From positions 1,736,001-1,800,000 of the forward strand of contig JAWNGF010000001.1 in NCBI GenBank assembly GCA_037039685.1: a stretch of 64,000 bases of DNA, read 5' to 3'. The stretch is from Ceratobasidium sp. AG-K. Lineage: Eukaryota; Basidiomycota; Agaricomycetes; Cantharellales; Ceratobasidiaceae. This document shows positions 35,053-46,250 of the stretch, in pieces (position 1 is the stretch's first letter; each line of letters begins with the position of its first letter). The position numbers and the translations under genes are program-made. The notes beneath the pieces were generated by a model. It searched no databases and was not told where the DNA came from. It saw only the letters and a list, made by a program, of their open reading frames with translations.

Positions 35053-35847
35053 ATGGTGAGAGCAATGAGAGTATTGTCGCTCACTGTTACTTACACGTTA
35101 AATCCAGGGTATCGATCTCGACCGCCACCACATCAAGAAGGGTAACAGGACCGCCCCCAAGAGCGAGGATCCGTATCTGCTCCTTCTCGTCAAGGTGAGC
35201 CGCATTGACACCCAATAACGAGATATGTAGAGACTCAATAAATTTGACGCTAATGCTATAGCTCTACCGCTTCCTTGCTCGTCGCACGGATGCTAAGTTT
35301 AACAAGGCAAGCTGAATAAGTTATGCAATTTACTCAAGCTAACTATGGTCTCTTCTTGGCTTATAGGTCATCCTCCGCCGTCTTTTCCTCTCCAAAATCA
35401 ACAAGCCTCCCATCTCCCTCTCCCGCATCGCCAAGGAGACCTCTACCTACCCTGATGCGGCGGGCAAAGTTGTCGTTACTGTCGCGACTGTCACCGACGA
35501 CAACAGGCTGTTGACCGTGCCCAAACTCTCCATTGCGGCCCTGCGCTTCACCCGTGCGGCTCGCGAGCGCATCTTGAACGCTGGCGGTGAGGTCCTCACC
35601 CTTGACCAGCTCGCTCTCCGGGCACCTACCGGCGCCAACACCATTCTGCTCCGCGGCAAGCGCAACACTCGCGAGGCCGTCAAGCACTTTGGCATGGGTC
35701 CCCACAAAAACAAGAAGCCCTATGTCATCTCGAAGGGTCGCAAAGTGAGTTAATATAGACGGTCAATAAAACCGCATATTAACTTGTTTCGTAATCTAGT
35801 TCGAGCGGGCTCGTGGCCGCAGAAAGTCCCGAGGCTTCAAGGTATAA
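35053..35847 (+). CDS. RPL18: 60S ribosomal protein eL18
   Basis: Five exons resolved: 35053-35055 (the ATG alone), 35108-35194, 35262-35306, 35367-35744 and 35800-35847, giving 186 residues, the normal length. The sequence is unmistakable: [74 protein letters not shown] and the basic end [10 protein letters not shown]. It is a component of the large cytosolic ribosomal subunit. The third intron (35,307-35,366) begins with GC rather than GT (AAG|GCAAGC), a known minor donor type; reading through would give an immediate stop. The start-codon-only first exon is common in fungal ribosomal protein genes. Confidence 0.97.
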
Positions 35848-36052
35848 GCTGCCTAATCTCCAATCACTCTCTGCATTTGGCCCCGCCATAGCCACCTGTA
35901 CTATCCTTGTTTGGCCTTCAATATGTGTATGCGATATGCCCCAATTTTATGCATGGAACATACGCTTGACCGTGAAATTGTGACTTCGCAATTGCATTGC
36001 CCTCGATTTGTGATTTCCATTTTTGGCTTTGGTGGTGTTTGTGCGTTTCAGC

Positions 36053-37760
36053 ATGTCGGCTCAGGAAGCGCGAGTGCTTATTGTTAGCCACCACCCTTCA
36101 ATGTCTGTTCGACCTCGACATGCAAGAACTGGGTCAGAAGAACAACCGATTTTGAGTCCTGCTTATGACGACAACGGCGGGGATAATGATCCACTCGCTC
36201 AGTCTCAAATGTCCTTGGCGCGCTCCTATGCCTCCGGGGTGACACGCTCATTGACCCTGCCTCCACCGCGCGATCCTCAGACTCGCAAATCAATTCAGAT
36301 AATATTCATTGTCCTTGGAGCTTCGTTCTTGCTCCCATGGAACGGTAAGCTACAGCCCTATCGCTCTTGTGCACTGATTTACCTTGATCTAGGTATGATC
36401 ACTGCAACACCCTACTTTCTCTCTCGACTTGCTGGATCCTCACTGCGACCTGCTTTCAGCTCCTATCTCAGCATTAGCCACCAAGGCGTCAACTTTCTCA
36501 TGCTCATATACATAACGGCGACCTCTGCCACAGCTTCCAAGACATATCGCATCCGCGCCTCGTCTGTAGCTATGGCTGGACTATTCCTCCTTCTCGCTCT
36601 GTCAACCGCCTCCGGCGTGTCTGGGTCATCGTATTTTGCCTTTGTGATGGCGATCAACGCATGCCTTGCGCTCTCCGCTAGTACGCTCAGCACTACAGGC
36701 GTTGCGTTAGCTTCGTTATTTGGCCCCAGCGCAATGCAGGCGTGTTTGCTGGCCAAGCGGCCGTCGGCGTTGTTGTTAGCGCAGCACAGTTCCTTGGAGC
36801 GTTCTTTTCCAATGCGGATTCGAGTCCGGGTGGGGGCACCAGCGAGGTTAAAGCTGGACCTTCTGCGGTCTTCTTTGGACTTGCGACGGGGTTCGTCCTG
36901 ATAAGCCTGGTTGCACACTCGGTACTACTTCGAACCCCAGAGTATATCGAAGTTGTCCAACGATGGGAGGCAGGTAAAGCGTTGCTTGTCGAGGAGCCTG
37001 GAGGAGCCGAGTACAGCGACGAGGAAGGGGCCGAGGCCGACGAACGCAGGAACATGCTATCTCCTGTAGACGACTTGGGTATAGAAGTGCCACAAGTTAG
37101 GGGTCGAGTCAGCATTTGGGAGGTTGCTCAGATTAACAAGCTGTACAATCTCGCTGTTGGGTTTTGCTTCGCTGTTACGCTTGTGAGTGCTATTATCTGG
37201 TGCCGATACTTCGCTTTTAACGCCGTCGTCATAGTCCGTTTTCCCTCCAGTTACTGCCTATGTCGCTCCAATCGACCCTTCATCTGCTACGATACTTACA
37301 CCAACAGTATTTACCGCCCTGCACTTCCTGGTGTCTTTAATGTTGGCGATTATATTGGGCGGGCCTCCTGTGCGTACCCAGCAGTTCGCATATGGGGGCG
37401 ACGGCAACTCGCTAGTTACTCGCTCGCCCGCGTGTTGTTTATTCCCCTCCTACTAATGTGCAACGTTCGTGCACCAGACGGTGGACTCATCGGAATAGGT
37501 CACGGTGGTGTTCCATTGATCAACTCTAATTTGGCGTTCTTCATACTCATTGCTGCTCTTGGATTGACCAATGGGCATTGCTGTAGCCTGTGTATGATGG
37601 CGCCTCTTCAACCGAACACAATGGCCGGATACGGGTCGAGCAGGTTGATACGGCGGCAGCCGTTGCTCAGTTTAGTCTCACGGCTGGACTTATGACGGGA
37701 AGTTTTGCTAGTTTTGCTGTTCGGAGCATGGTCTGTTCGTGTAACCCCTTCTTGGGTTAA
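36053..37760 (+). CDS. Equilibrative nucleoside transporter (SLC29/ENT family)
   Basis: Start ATG 36053 (MSAQEARVLIV), stop TAA 37758-37760, several introns. After a soluble N terminus of ~80 residues come multiple hydrophobic helices. ENT marks: FIVLGASFLLPWN at helix 1, ITATPYFLSRLAG, NACLALSASTLSTTGV, GQAAVGVVVSAAQFLGAFFS, then a long acidic loop, INKLYNLAVGFCFAVTL, FPPVTAYVAPI, FNVGDYIGR (family signature), IPLLLMCNV, ALGLTNGHCCSLCMM and AVAQFSLTAGLMTGSFASF. About eleven helices are expected. The family moves nucleosides down their gradient across the plasma or vacuolar membrane (yeast Fun26). Three places (near 36,741, 37,335 and 37,603) need a small indel to keep the conserved reading, suggesting sequence error or decay. 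Confidence 0.85.
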
Positions 37761-37859
37761 GATTGAGTTTGTGTAATACAGTAGTATCATGCAACTAATC
37801 GATCGTCTGTGTGTAGTGACAGGATACATTAAGACTGCATTGAACGACCCTTTTCAACT

Positions 37860-38883
37860 TTATGCTATAGTTTGCCTGGGAGGCAGTGCTTGGTTCTTTG
37901 CAGGCTCCAGTACCAAGTTTCTCAGCGCTTGCTCCCTCTTCAAAGCCTTGCGTGCACTTCTGGCCTTCTTCCTGGCCAGTTTTTCGGTCGCCCCGCGTTG
38001 TGCAGCTCGCTCGGCTTGGTGAGCTTTCTTCGCTTCACGCATATGCGCCTCGAACATGAAGATCCCCTCTTTTGTCGCTTGTTTCTTGGTGAGATTTAAG
38101 CCCAGGGTGGTAACCGACCCTACTTGCGCATAAGCCGGGGTACAAAACAAAAAAAAAAAACTTTGGTGAGATCAATGCTTACCTCCCATTGTTCTCGCCT
38201 CCTTGGCGGCCTTCATAAACCTCACACGTAGTCTATCTGCCTCTTCACGGGCTTGTTGCCACCTTTCCTGCTTCCTAGCACGGGAGTGTGGGTTTGCGAG
38301 CTCCCTAGCCAGGTACTGCTCCATTGGTACACTGGCGTCTGTTTCGCCTCGAATATAGGCATCCTGTATAGCTCGTGCACGACCAGCCAACGACTTCTGC
38401 TCAAGAGAGATGCGCTGCTGAGATGTCGGAGCAGGAATGTGGAAATACGGAGGAAATCGAGTAAACCTGGACAGATCCGCGGGCACCCAGGTTATTTCTT
38501 TAACTGCGCTCGCGCTAGTATCATAGTCGAATTCTGCGTATAGAAATAAACGGTGAGCGCAGTGTGATTGATGACTGTATGCATGGCTGATGTACCAGTT
38601 TGGGGTAGAGTACGCTTTATGTTCTTTGGCCAGCTGATTTCCCGTCGGTTTTTTCGAGGCGCAATACCGGGTTCAGTAGGAGTTTGAGGACTTGTTTTCG
38701 CTGCATATCGCCTCCAGAACCAGCGATGAGCGGCCGGGATATAGACCGGCTTAGAAGTAGATAACCGAGTTGCGTAAACGCTGTACCATGCTGAGTTTAG
38801 GTATAATTATTTTATATAGGACCTACGGTAGAGTTTTTGCTTCCTCTCCACTCTTGCCAGGGAACTCGTAGTCGCCTATCCAT
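37860..38883 (-). CDS. Basic protein with mitochondrial-type N terminus, unknown
   Basis: Minus strand, stop TAA 37862-37860. Readable exons give an N-terminal basic/aromatic stretch (VYATRLSTSKPVYIPAAHRW), then EFDYDTSASAVKEITWVP and ADLSRFTRFPPYFHIP, a helical region rich in Arg/Glu/Gln (ARKQERWQQAREEADRLRVR), and a last exon that is almost entirely charged helix (MREAKKAHQAERAAQRGATE). Size, charge and the Arg/Ser-rich, acid-free N terminus suggest a mitochondrial, perhaps mitoribosomal, protein; this is a guess from composition. The start is uncertain: ATG at 38883 works if intron 1 uses the weak donor GTAG|GTCCTA. A 12-nt A tract (38,149-38,160) lies in the last intron. The stop is 100 nt from the convergent ENT gene. 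Confidence 0.55.
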
Positions 38884-39570
38884 AACTGTAAGTTTGAATA
38901 ATGAATGGGCTTTGATACGCGTGCTGCTTGGGCACCGGAACCGCGATCGAGCTACGCTCAGAGTCAACACGATTTCCCAAAATACGATTTCCAGGATCGA
39001 TCACTCACGGTAACGTCCCTAAGGTTAACAATGTTTCGGATCTTGTCTACACTGAGCACCTCATGTTTCTCGTCGCTTGCGTGTGCCCCACGAACTACCC
39101 GACAAAGTCTCCAGGTACGATGTTCCAGTACTTGATACGGTCACTGGGCTTAGGATAATTTGGTTTGGTCTGGAGCTTTGTAGGGAAACGGTCGCGCTGA
39201 CGGAAGTTTGAGCCTTTGACTAGATGTCTAAAGTCCCTCGTAACTCGGGAGTTTGTAAGGTAACGACTGCTCATGTCTAATGGGACCTCGTGAATATTTC
39301 TGCCGAGCATTCCATAGGTAGATCAGCTTACCTAGGATGACGCTGCCCTAGCGACTGAACCACTGCTCCCCTGTTCCTATGAGTTATTCTGGCTCAAGCT
39401 AAATATACCTTGGAGATCTACAGATAATACTCGTATCCAATCCGTCAAAGAGACGAAAACAGCTCGAGACTGTGAGAGAATATCATGTGATTTTAGCGCC
39501 AGTAATTTCGTATGTAATCTGAACCCTTTCCGACGCGTCCACTTTTCGATTCGCGTCTCCATCCATCATC
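38884..39570. other. Divergent intergenic region upstream of CCT2
   Basis: About 690 nt between two divergent start codons. No conserved open frame seen. Short minus frames (39,095-39,310; 39,377-39,562) lack domain character. The sequence close to CCT2 is pyrimidine-rich on the plus strand (tccatccatcatc just before the ATG), a usual fungal leader. Confidence 0.45.
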
Positions 39571-41624
39571 ATGAATATCTTTGGTCAAGAAGTACGCGAG
39601 GCCGTTTCATTTAACATGCGAGCTAATGTTCCTCCAGGCTACTGAAGAACGCGCGGAGAGCGCCCGTCTTTCGTCATTCGTGGGGGCACTTGCCATTGGC
39701 GACGTTGTCAAATCTACCCTGGGGCCCAAGGGAATGAACAAGATTTTGCAGTCGGGATCTACTGGAGAAGTTAATGTGACAAATGACGGTGCCACAATTC
39801 TCAAGTCGATTCAGCTGGACAACGCTGCAGCCAAGATCCTTGTCAATATTTCCAAGGTTCAGGATGACGAAATCGGCGATGGAACGACCAGCGTTTGCGT
39901 CCTTGCATCAGAACTACTTCGGAGGCAGAGAAGCTTGTGCTCTCTAAAATCCATCCCCAAACCATCATTGAAGGGTTCCGCATTGCCAGTGCTGCTGCGT
40001 TAAAGGCACTCGAGGGATCAGCTGTAGATAATGGGTGAGTTCTGCCTCTTGATACGTTAGCAGTCAACCCATCCGGACTTTCATAGCGCGGACCCTGAGA
40101 AATTTCGCGGGGACCTATTCAACATTGCAAGAACTACCCTTTCTTCAAAGTTTTGTCACAAGACAAGAACTATTTTGCGAATCTGGCTGTCGATGCGGTT
40201 TTGCGACTCAAGGTAGGTTTATATGCTTTTAAAATGAACCCGGCTCTCACCCATCGCATTGTTTTCAGGGCTCTACAGATCTTGAACACATCCAAATAAT
40301 AAAAAAGGTTGGAGGGAAATTGACAGACTCTTACCTTGACGAAGGTACAGGCTTCATGAGGTCTCAACATCTGTCACTGACAATACGCATTCAGGGTTCA
40401 TTCTCAACAAGACGCTCGCTGTCAATAGTCCCAAGCGTCTCGAGAATGCGAAAATCCTCATTGCTAATACCTGTGCGTGGAGGTGCCCCTTCGTGTAGCG
40501 CTTTGTTAACCACCCTTTTCATCAGCAATGGACACGGACAAGATCAAAATCTTTGGCGCTCGAGTCAAGGTGGACGGCACCGGCAAACTAGCAGAGCTGG
40601 AACGCGCCGAACGTGACAAGATGAAGGCTAAAGTACAAGCCATTGCCGCGCACGGAATCAACGTATTTCGTCAACCGTCAGCTAATATACAACTACCCGG
40701 AATCCCTCCTTACCGAAGCTGGAATTATGGTAATCGAGCACGCCGATTTCGAGGGAGTAGAGAGGCTCAGTCTAGTTACCGGAGGAGAAATCGCTAGTAC
40801 TTTCGACCGGCCCGAGCTCGTAAAGCTAGGAAAGTGTGATGTAATCGAGGAGATCATGATTGGAGAAGACAAGGTGAGCCTGTCCCATAATACGTCTGTT
40901 TCAGGTCTGACTATCGATTGCAGTTGATCAAATTCTCTGGGGTTCGCCGCTGGCGAGGCTTGCACCGTCGTCCTTCGTGGTTCGACGACCCAGATGGTAG
41001 ACGAGGCGGAGCGATCGCTGCACGATGCGCTTAGCGTGCTCTCTCAAACGTGAAGGAGACTCGTATTGTTCTTGGCGGCGGGTGCGCAGAAATGCTTATG
41101 AGTGCAGCTGTCGAGGAAGAAGCAAAGAAGGTCGAGGGAAAGAAAGCCATTGCTGTAGAGGCCTTTGCCCGAGCACTGAGGCAGGTATGAAAGTCCAGAC
41201 CTTTAATTCAATTACAGCCTCTTGTACTAAGTGCCGTCCTTAGATTCCAACTATCCTCGCTGACAATGCGGGCTACGACTCTTCCGATCTAGTTGCCCGT
41301 CTCAGGGCCGCGCATCACGCAGGCCATCAAGAGGCTGGACTAGGTAAGTTTAAATTGCTATACCTTTGCGTACATCTGGCGCCCGGATCGAACCGCTCCT
41401 TGTCTTAGATATGAATGCTGGGTCGATCGGGTCTATGCGCGATCTGGGGATTACAGAGAGCTATAAGCTCAAGCGCCAGGTCGTAAACAGTGCGAGCGAG
41501 GCAGCCGAAATGATTATCAGGTACGCTTCATGGTCTTGCCGTGCTTGTTCCTGTTCTTACCCGAGTTGCTTGTAGGGTAGACACGATATTACGCGCTACG
41601 CCAAGGAAACGAGAAGCGATGTAA
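39571..41624 (+). CDS. CCT2: Chaperonin TCP-1 beta subunit (CCT2), with apparent frame slips
   Basis: Start ATG 39571 (MNIFGQE, exon 1 of about 21 nt), stop TAA 41622-41624. All group II chaperonin marks are present: [44 protein letters not shown] (ATP-binding GDGTT), [126 protein letters not shown] and the end [15 protein letters not shown] folds actin and tubulin as a double eight-subunit ring. Five single-base length changes in short homopolymers (near 39,921; 40,150; 40,666; 40,943; 41,049) break the frame. Because CCT2 is essential and usually single-copy, sequence error is more likely than a pseudogene. Confidence 0.9.
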
Positions 41625-42535
41625 GAATTAGCTATCATGTACCAAAACGAATCTATAGTTCAGTTGCGCACTTTGGATTTATCGAAACCCTCTACTAGCC
41701 AAGTATAGAACCTGGAGCGAGGTATAATTTTGTTACGCCGAGTTTAAGCCTAAACGAGGTCAGCAGGCGGATAAATTTTGTTACTCTTCTCTAGGCACCG
41801 CGATGGTCTTGATACCAGTTGGCGTGTCCGAGCGCCACCTTACGACGTTATTAATAACACGTGTGGCTGATGCATATGACCCCGCATCCCTGACAACTTG
41901 GATGCGAACTACCAGAGGCATTCTCCGAGAATCGGAGTGGGCGCTACATTTGCAGGGTTTCAGGTAATGCGAACACATAGCTGTCGTACACACGACACCA
42001 TGCATACATCGAGGCCTGGTTTGAATAACGATAGACTTTACTCTCCTAAACAGATAACCGGTCTGGAGAATCCCGGTTCCGAAAATTTCCCTACGTCAGG
42101 TCGATCGGTCCAAGCTGGTCGATCGCCAGGGTTGGACGAACATTCATCAATGTGGTAGCTGTATGGGGCTAGGCGCGGCGTGGCTTTGACTTTACACGTC
42201 AACCCTCAGCATGCTTGAACACTTGCGATGGCCTCATACAGGTCGCTTCTCTACCGGGTCGTACTATTTCTGGCCTCCAGAGCGGGATCAAACCAGAACC
42301 CCATGATTTACCTCCAGCAGGGAATAGTCGGGACCATTGATCGGCCTGACTCTGAGGCTTCACCCGGCTCTCCGAGGACCCGCTGAACAAGTGCCGAGGG
42401 TCGACCCAAAAAATATAACTGGCTTCCTGCTCTTCTTTGTGTTACTTCACCCCTCCATTGTTTTTAGCGGGCGTTCGGTACCGGTTCGGCAAACGCTTGG
42501 TCTCACTAGCACCAATTCCTGGGATCCTCGTCGTT
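41625..42535. other. Intergenic, start of the accessory island
   Basis: About 900 nt between CCT2 and the first DUF6533-like gene. No open frame with domain character. Short symmetric strings such as gatcggtccaagctggtcgatc (near 42,103) occur, but no mobile-element ends were recognised. Confidence 0.4.
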
Positions 42536-44516
42536 ATGGAGCTTCCAACAGAGGTTTTACTCTGGCTGGGGTCTCCATTGGAGAAACGAGCCGCGCCGCC
42601 AATCTCAGCGAACCCGATGCAGACGCTTGTAGAGGCGTTAGAAGCGTTAAGGTTGGCAAAATATACAATAGGTGAGTGCGCTGACGTCGTAGTCCATTCG
42701 TGGCTAACAAGGCTCGGTTCAAGTTGTCGTTTTCACATTTGTGCTGTATGATATCGGTAAGAGTTGAGTTGTTTCGAAATCCTCATGTGCTGATAAGCTA
42801 CATAAGCCTTGACGTACAGACGGGAGGTACTAAAATTCCAACTTACACATGCGAGAGCTCCATTAACTGTGCTATTGTTCAAGGTGCAGCTCATTTGGGG
42901 ATCTCGTTGGTCACTCGTACGAGTACTATTTACCATCACGAGGTATTTTGTACCCTGCGTGCTTGTGTGAGCCTACTATTTATTCACTTCCGCCGCGGAG
43001 TTTGCTAACATCATTCTTTAGCTTGAACCTGGCGTGTCGTCTCCATTCATCATTCTTGCTCACTCGTATAACTGACTTCAACCTGCACAGTTACCTTTCA
43101 CCCACAGGTTCCAGCAAAAGTAAGCGCCTTAATAAACTTTGATCGTGCCTGAACTAATATCACTTGTGTAGGCGTAAGCGCATACCAATGCTCGTATCTG
43201 GACAAGTTGACCCAACCGACTTCACTTTAGTTGCAGGGTTGAAATGAGGATGATGGCCGCAGCAGGTATATTATGCAACGCGGTAATGATGTGTACGTGC
43301 AACATCTAAGGGCATACTGCCAACTCTAACCTATGTTCCGGACCCCCTCCAGGTATCCTCTTACTAAGGGTATGGGCGATATGGGGCCGAAAGTAAGCGC
43401 TCTGTCCTCGACTAAGTTCAGCGCAGAAGTTGATCCGGGGTACCTAGGCCGTGGATCCTAGGGGTACTGTTGTTAGTTTTTGTGAGTTCACAACTACCCC
43501 CGGCCGCGCTCATCGGGAAAGCTCTCCAAGTATGGTTTTCTCTCATAGCCTCTCTTCTGGACCTACGGCTCAACGTTACCTTCCATCGTTTCAGAGACTA
43601 GATGTTATCGAGAACCCATGTAGGTCTCAATAAATGCCTCCACTAGCCATGGTACTGACTATATACCATAGTGCCTGGTTTGCTCACGGGTTGTGTCGTT
43701 ACCACGGCTTCATCTAATTCTGCCCACTGGACACATTTATTTATCTCGAGTTTAACTTATGAGTGTATGCAATTACGATGGTGGATGTACTGGTACTGAC
43801 CCGAGTTTCAGTCACGTTATTTTTATTAACTCTTGCACAAGCATGGATTCTCAATCGAAGAGGGGTTGGCACTCCTATAATGACATTGTTGGCTCGAGAT
43901 GGTGCATGGTACTTCCTGGTATACTTTATCATTTGCGACAGTCTTGTTCAATGCTGACTCGGGCCACTTATCTAGGTTGTAATAGGTAAAATTCAACAAT
44001 ACAGAAGCATGGTTGGCCCCTAACAGCGACTCGTATAGCATCTGTCGGGCTTACAGCATTGGGTACCTCAATACCAAAGGTTAATTATTTCTCCTACTAT
44101 CAATATGGTATCTTTAACGCCCTTGCACGTAGACGCAAATGGCGGCGCTCCTTTCCCAGTAAGTTGCACATACAATCCCATAGTGTCCTAAATTATATAT
44201 TAATAACCTCACAGGTTCTTCATTGGCATAATATCGTGCACCTGCTGTCGGCTGTAAGCCACTCAATTTCCTGTGCACCCACTCATCCCCCTAACCGCGA
44301 CATTACTATTTACCTACTAGACTTTTACGACTCCGAAATTTTTACATGCCCACCGACCAGAGCACAGAGACCCAAGCCCCCTCGCAAGGTCACAACGAGA
44401 TATCAATGAATCAATATCCCTCCAGTCGAGCTCACTACAATGCACCTTCGCCGTTTACCTCTGACATTTCGTTTGCGCACCCATACCACGACTCATCTTC
44501 AAAGTTTCAAGTCTAG
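42536..44516 (+). CDS. DUF6533-like multipass membrane protein, copy A
   Basis: Intron-rich gene. Exon 1 starts MELPTEVLLWLGSP and ends LEALRLAKYTI. By joining GT-AG exons the signature segments appear: KYTI+AVVFTFVLYDI-type helix, ALTYRREVQLIWGSRWSLV, RVLFTITRYFVPCVLV, GILLLRVWAIWGRK, then FLLTLAQAWILNRRGVGTP with MTLLARDGAWYFLV, and QMAALLSQFFIGIISCTCC. These are the conserved blocks of the fungal DUF6533 family (seven predicted helices; YDxxxxxxxEV, LRxxAxW and RDGxxYF motifs), hugely expanded in Agaricomycetes and of unknown function. The hydrophilic tail (LRLRNFYMPTDQSTETQAP...) ends at TAG 44514-44516. No break was found, so this copy may be functional. Middle exon ends were not all fixed. 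Confidence 0.75.
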
Positions 44517-44809
44517 TGTGTGAGACATAGTATCATCCACGTATCTTTTTTTGTGAAGTTGGCACGTATGTAAACACTAGTTGGGCTCTCATTTTAATCG
44601 CAGGATGATTTCTTCCAATCCAATATATTCCGGATCGTTGCAGGGCGCGGCGTTATGACATGACTGCTCTAGTGAATAGCGTAAGGCCGTGCAGGAACCC
44701 TTTGGGGATATTGCAGGAAGACCAAAACTTGACTAAGTAGAGGCAAAAGACAATTGTCCGTAGGTAACACGAAACGGGGCGATTTTTATAGTGTATGATA
44801 CCGCAATAC

Positions 44810-45616
44810 GATTCTACTAACTGGAAGTACCCACACTTTTCGAGTTTTGCGTACAAGTGCAGGCGGCTCCGATTTTCAATGGACCGATGCCGACCCCATT
44901 TCTAGCGACATTATTCCTGCTAACTCTTGCTCAAGCATGGATTCTCAACCAGAGGAGATTTGGCACTTCCATAGTCACTACCAAGGTTACGGTAACCTTG
45001 GTAGCTCGAGATGGTGCATGGTACTTCTTGGTAAGTCCTACCCTTGATGATTAGTATTCTTCCGAGTTGACTCACCATACTCATTTAGGCTGTAATAGGT
45101 GAATCTCAGTAGTACACAATCACGAATGGTTACTAACGATGACTCGTGTAACATCTGTCAGCCTGACAGCACTAGGCACATCGATGCCAAAGGTTGGTTG
45201 ATTGGTCGGCTATTATGCTATCAGTATTGGTTGCTCAACAGCCTCACATGTAGACACAAACGGCCGCTCTCCTTTCCCAGTAAGTTGCGCATATAGCCAT
45301 GTCCTACAGTAACTCATATATCAATAACACCACAGATTCTTTCTCGGTACCGTATCGTACAGCTGCTGTCGACTGTAAGTGTTTTAACTTCTCGCTCGTG
45401 TGCCGTTCTGAAGGAACTATGTACTAGTCTCTTTCGACTCCGGGGTTTCTACCCGCCTACCGACACAGGCCCGGGAACAAAGGTCGCTCACAAGGTTACA
45501 ATGAAATATCGATGCACAAATATCCACTTAGACGAGGTTACCATGCTGCAAGCAAGACTCTGGAGGCGAACTACCAGGAAGGGTATCCCCATGATAGTTC
45601 GTCTATAAAGTTTTAA
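44810..45616 (+). pseudogene. Truncated DUF6533-like tail copy (A2)
   Basis: The homology with copy A starts abruptly near 44,810 and covers only the last exons: FLLTLAQAWILNQRRFGTS, VARDGAWYFLV, the ASVGL-type exon, QFFLGTVSYSCCRL and the hydrophilic tail. No N-terminal exon (start, YDI or LIWGSRW blocks) precedes it. In the RDG exon an 18-nt in-frame insertion creates a palindrome (44,978-45,004). The tail needs a one-base shift near 45,495 to recover the SQGYNEISM reading shared with copy A, ending TAA 45614-45616. It is therefore a partial duplicate of copy A, probably dead. Confidence 0.7.
44978..45004. repeat. 27-nt perfect palindrome inside copy A2
   Basis: Arms CTACCAAGGTTAC and GTAACCTTGGTAG, both 13 nt, surround one G. 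The sequence is absent from the matching exon of copies A, B and C. Confidence 0.85.
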
Positions 45617-45781
45617 GTGTAGCTCACCGAATCTGTTGTATTCCATGTACATACTTTCAGTGGAAGTTATGTATGTATGTATACACTAGATATGATGTCT
45701 TTTTGTTGTGTTCCGTCGGATGCGTCGCAGAACCATACTATTAGGGTGCATAGTGATACAAGATTTTCCGCATCAGAACAA

Positions 45782-46250
45782 TTAATCCTCCTCGCTCTCA
45801 GGGCCCATAATATCTTCAATCATAGCATCCAACAAAGTCAGGCACGTCTCGAAGCTTTCCACGACACTAGGAATCCTGGCCACATCCGGAGTCACACGAG
45901 CCAAGTCACCCTGGATGGATTCGATATTCACACTATGTATTGGGAGAATGCATTAGCCCGGAAAACTGAGATATTCGTTCACCCACAGTGAGCGACTTGG
46001 CTACTAGACCCTCAATGGACCATTTCCCTGTACAAAATATCCGTTCTAAGGTTAAACCGACAGCCACACCAGCAAAGTCTCGGTGAAGAAGCTTCTATCG
46101 TGTAATGATTGGGGCAAAAGCATGGCGTGTATTGCTGGACGTTCAAATCATTAACTTATTTGCCATGGCCAGTTTCTATCACCCAGTGCCACATATCCAT
46201 ACGCTCATCCTCGGTAATTGTGCACCATTTCATCCCCCTGCGATTAGTAA
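45782..46250 (-). pseudogene. Remnant of an unidentified minus-strand gene
   Basis: A minus frame ends at TAA 45784-45782 and reads coherently for ~50 codons back to about 45,935: IESIQGDLARVTPDVAR, then VVESFETCLTLLDAM and the acidic end IEDIMGPESEED. Further exon-like pieces lie upstream on the same strand (NGYFVQGNGPL near 46,030; MLLPQSLHDRSFFTETLLV near 46,100; MKWCTITEDERMDMWHW near 46,220), flanked by AG/GT. The higher-coordinate side is then cut by the start of duplicated unit 1 (~46,230). This looks like the 3' half of a gene truncated by the duplication. I do not recognise it; it could also be coincidental open sequence. Confidence 0.35.

Noticed and set aside
41370..41395. tRNA-like B box on the minus strand (GGTTCGATCC)
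   Set aside because: The flanking arms do not pair as a T stem and it lies in a CCT2 intron/exon region.
42270..42330. Second B-box-like string (GGTTTGATCCC, minus strand)
   Set aside because: No acceptor stem or anticodon arm could be drawn around it.
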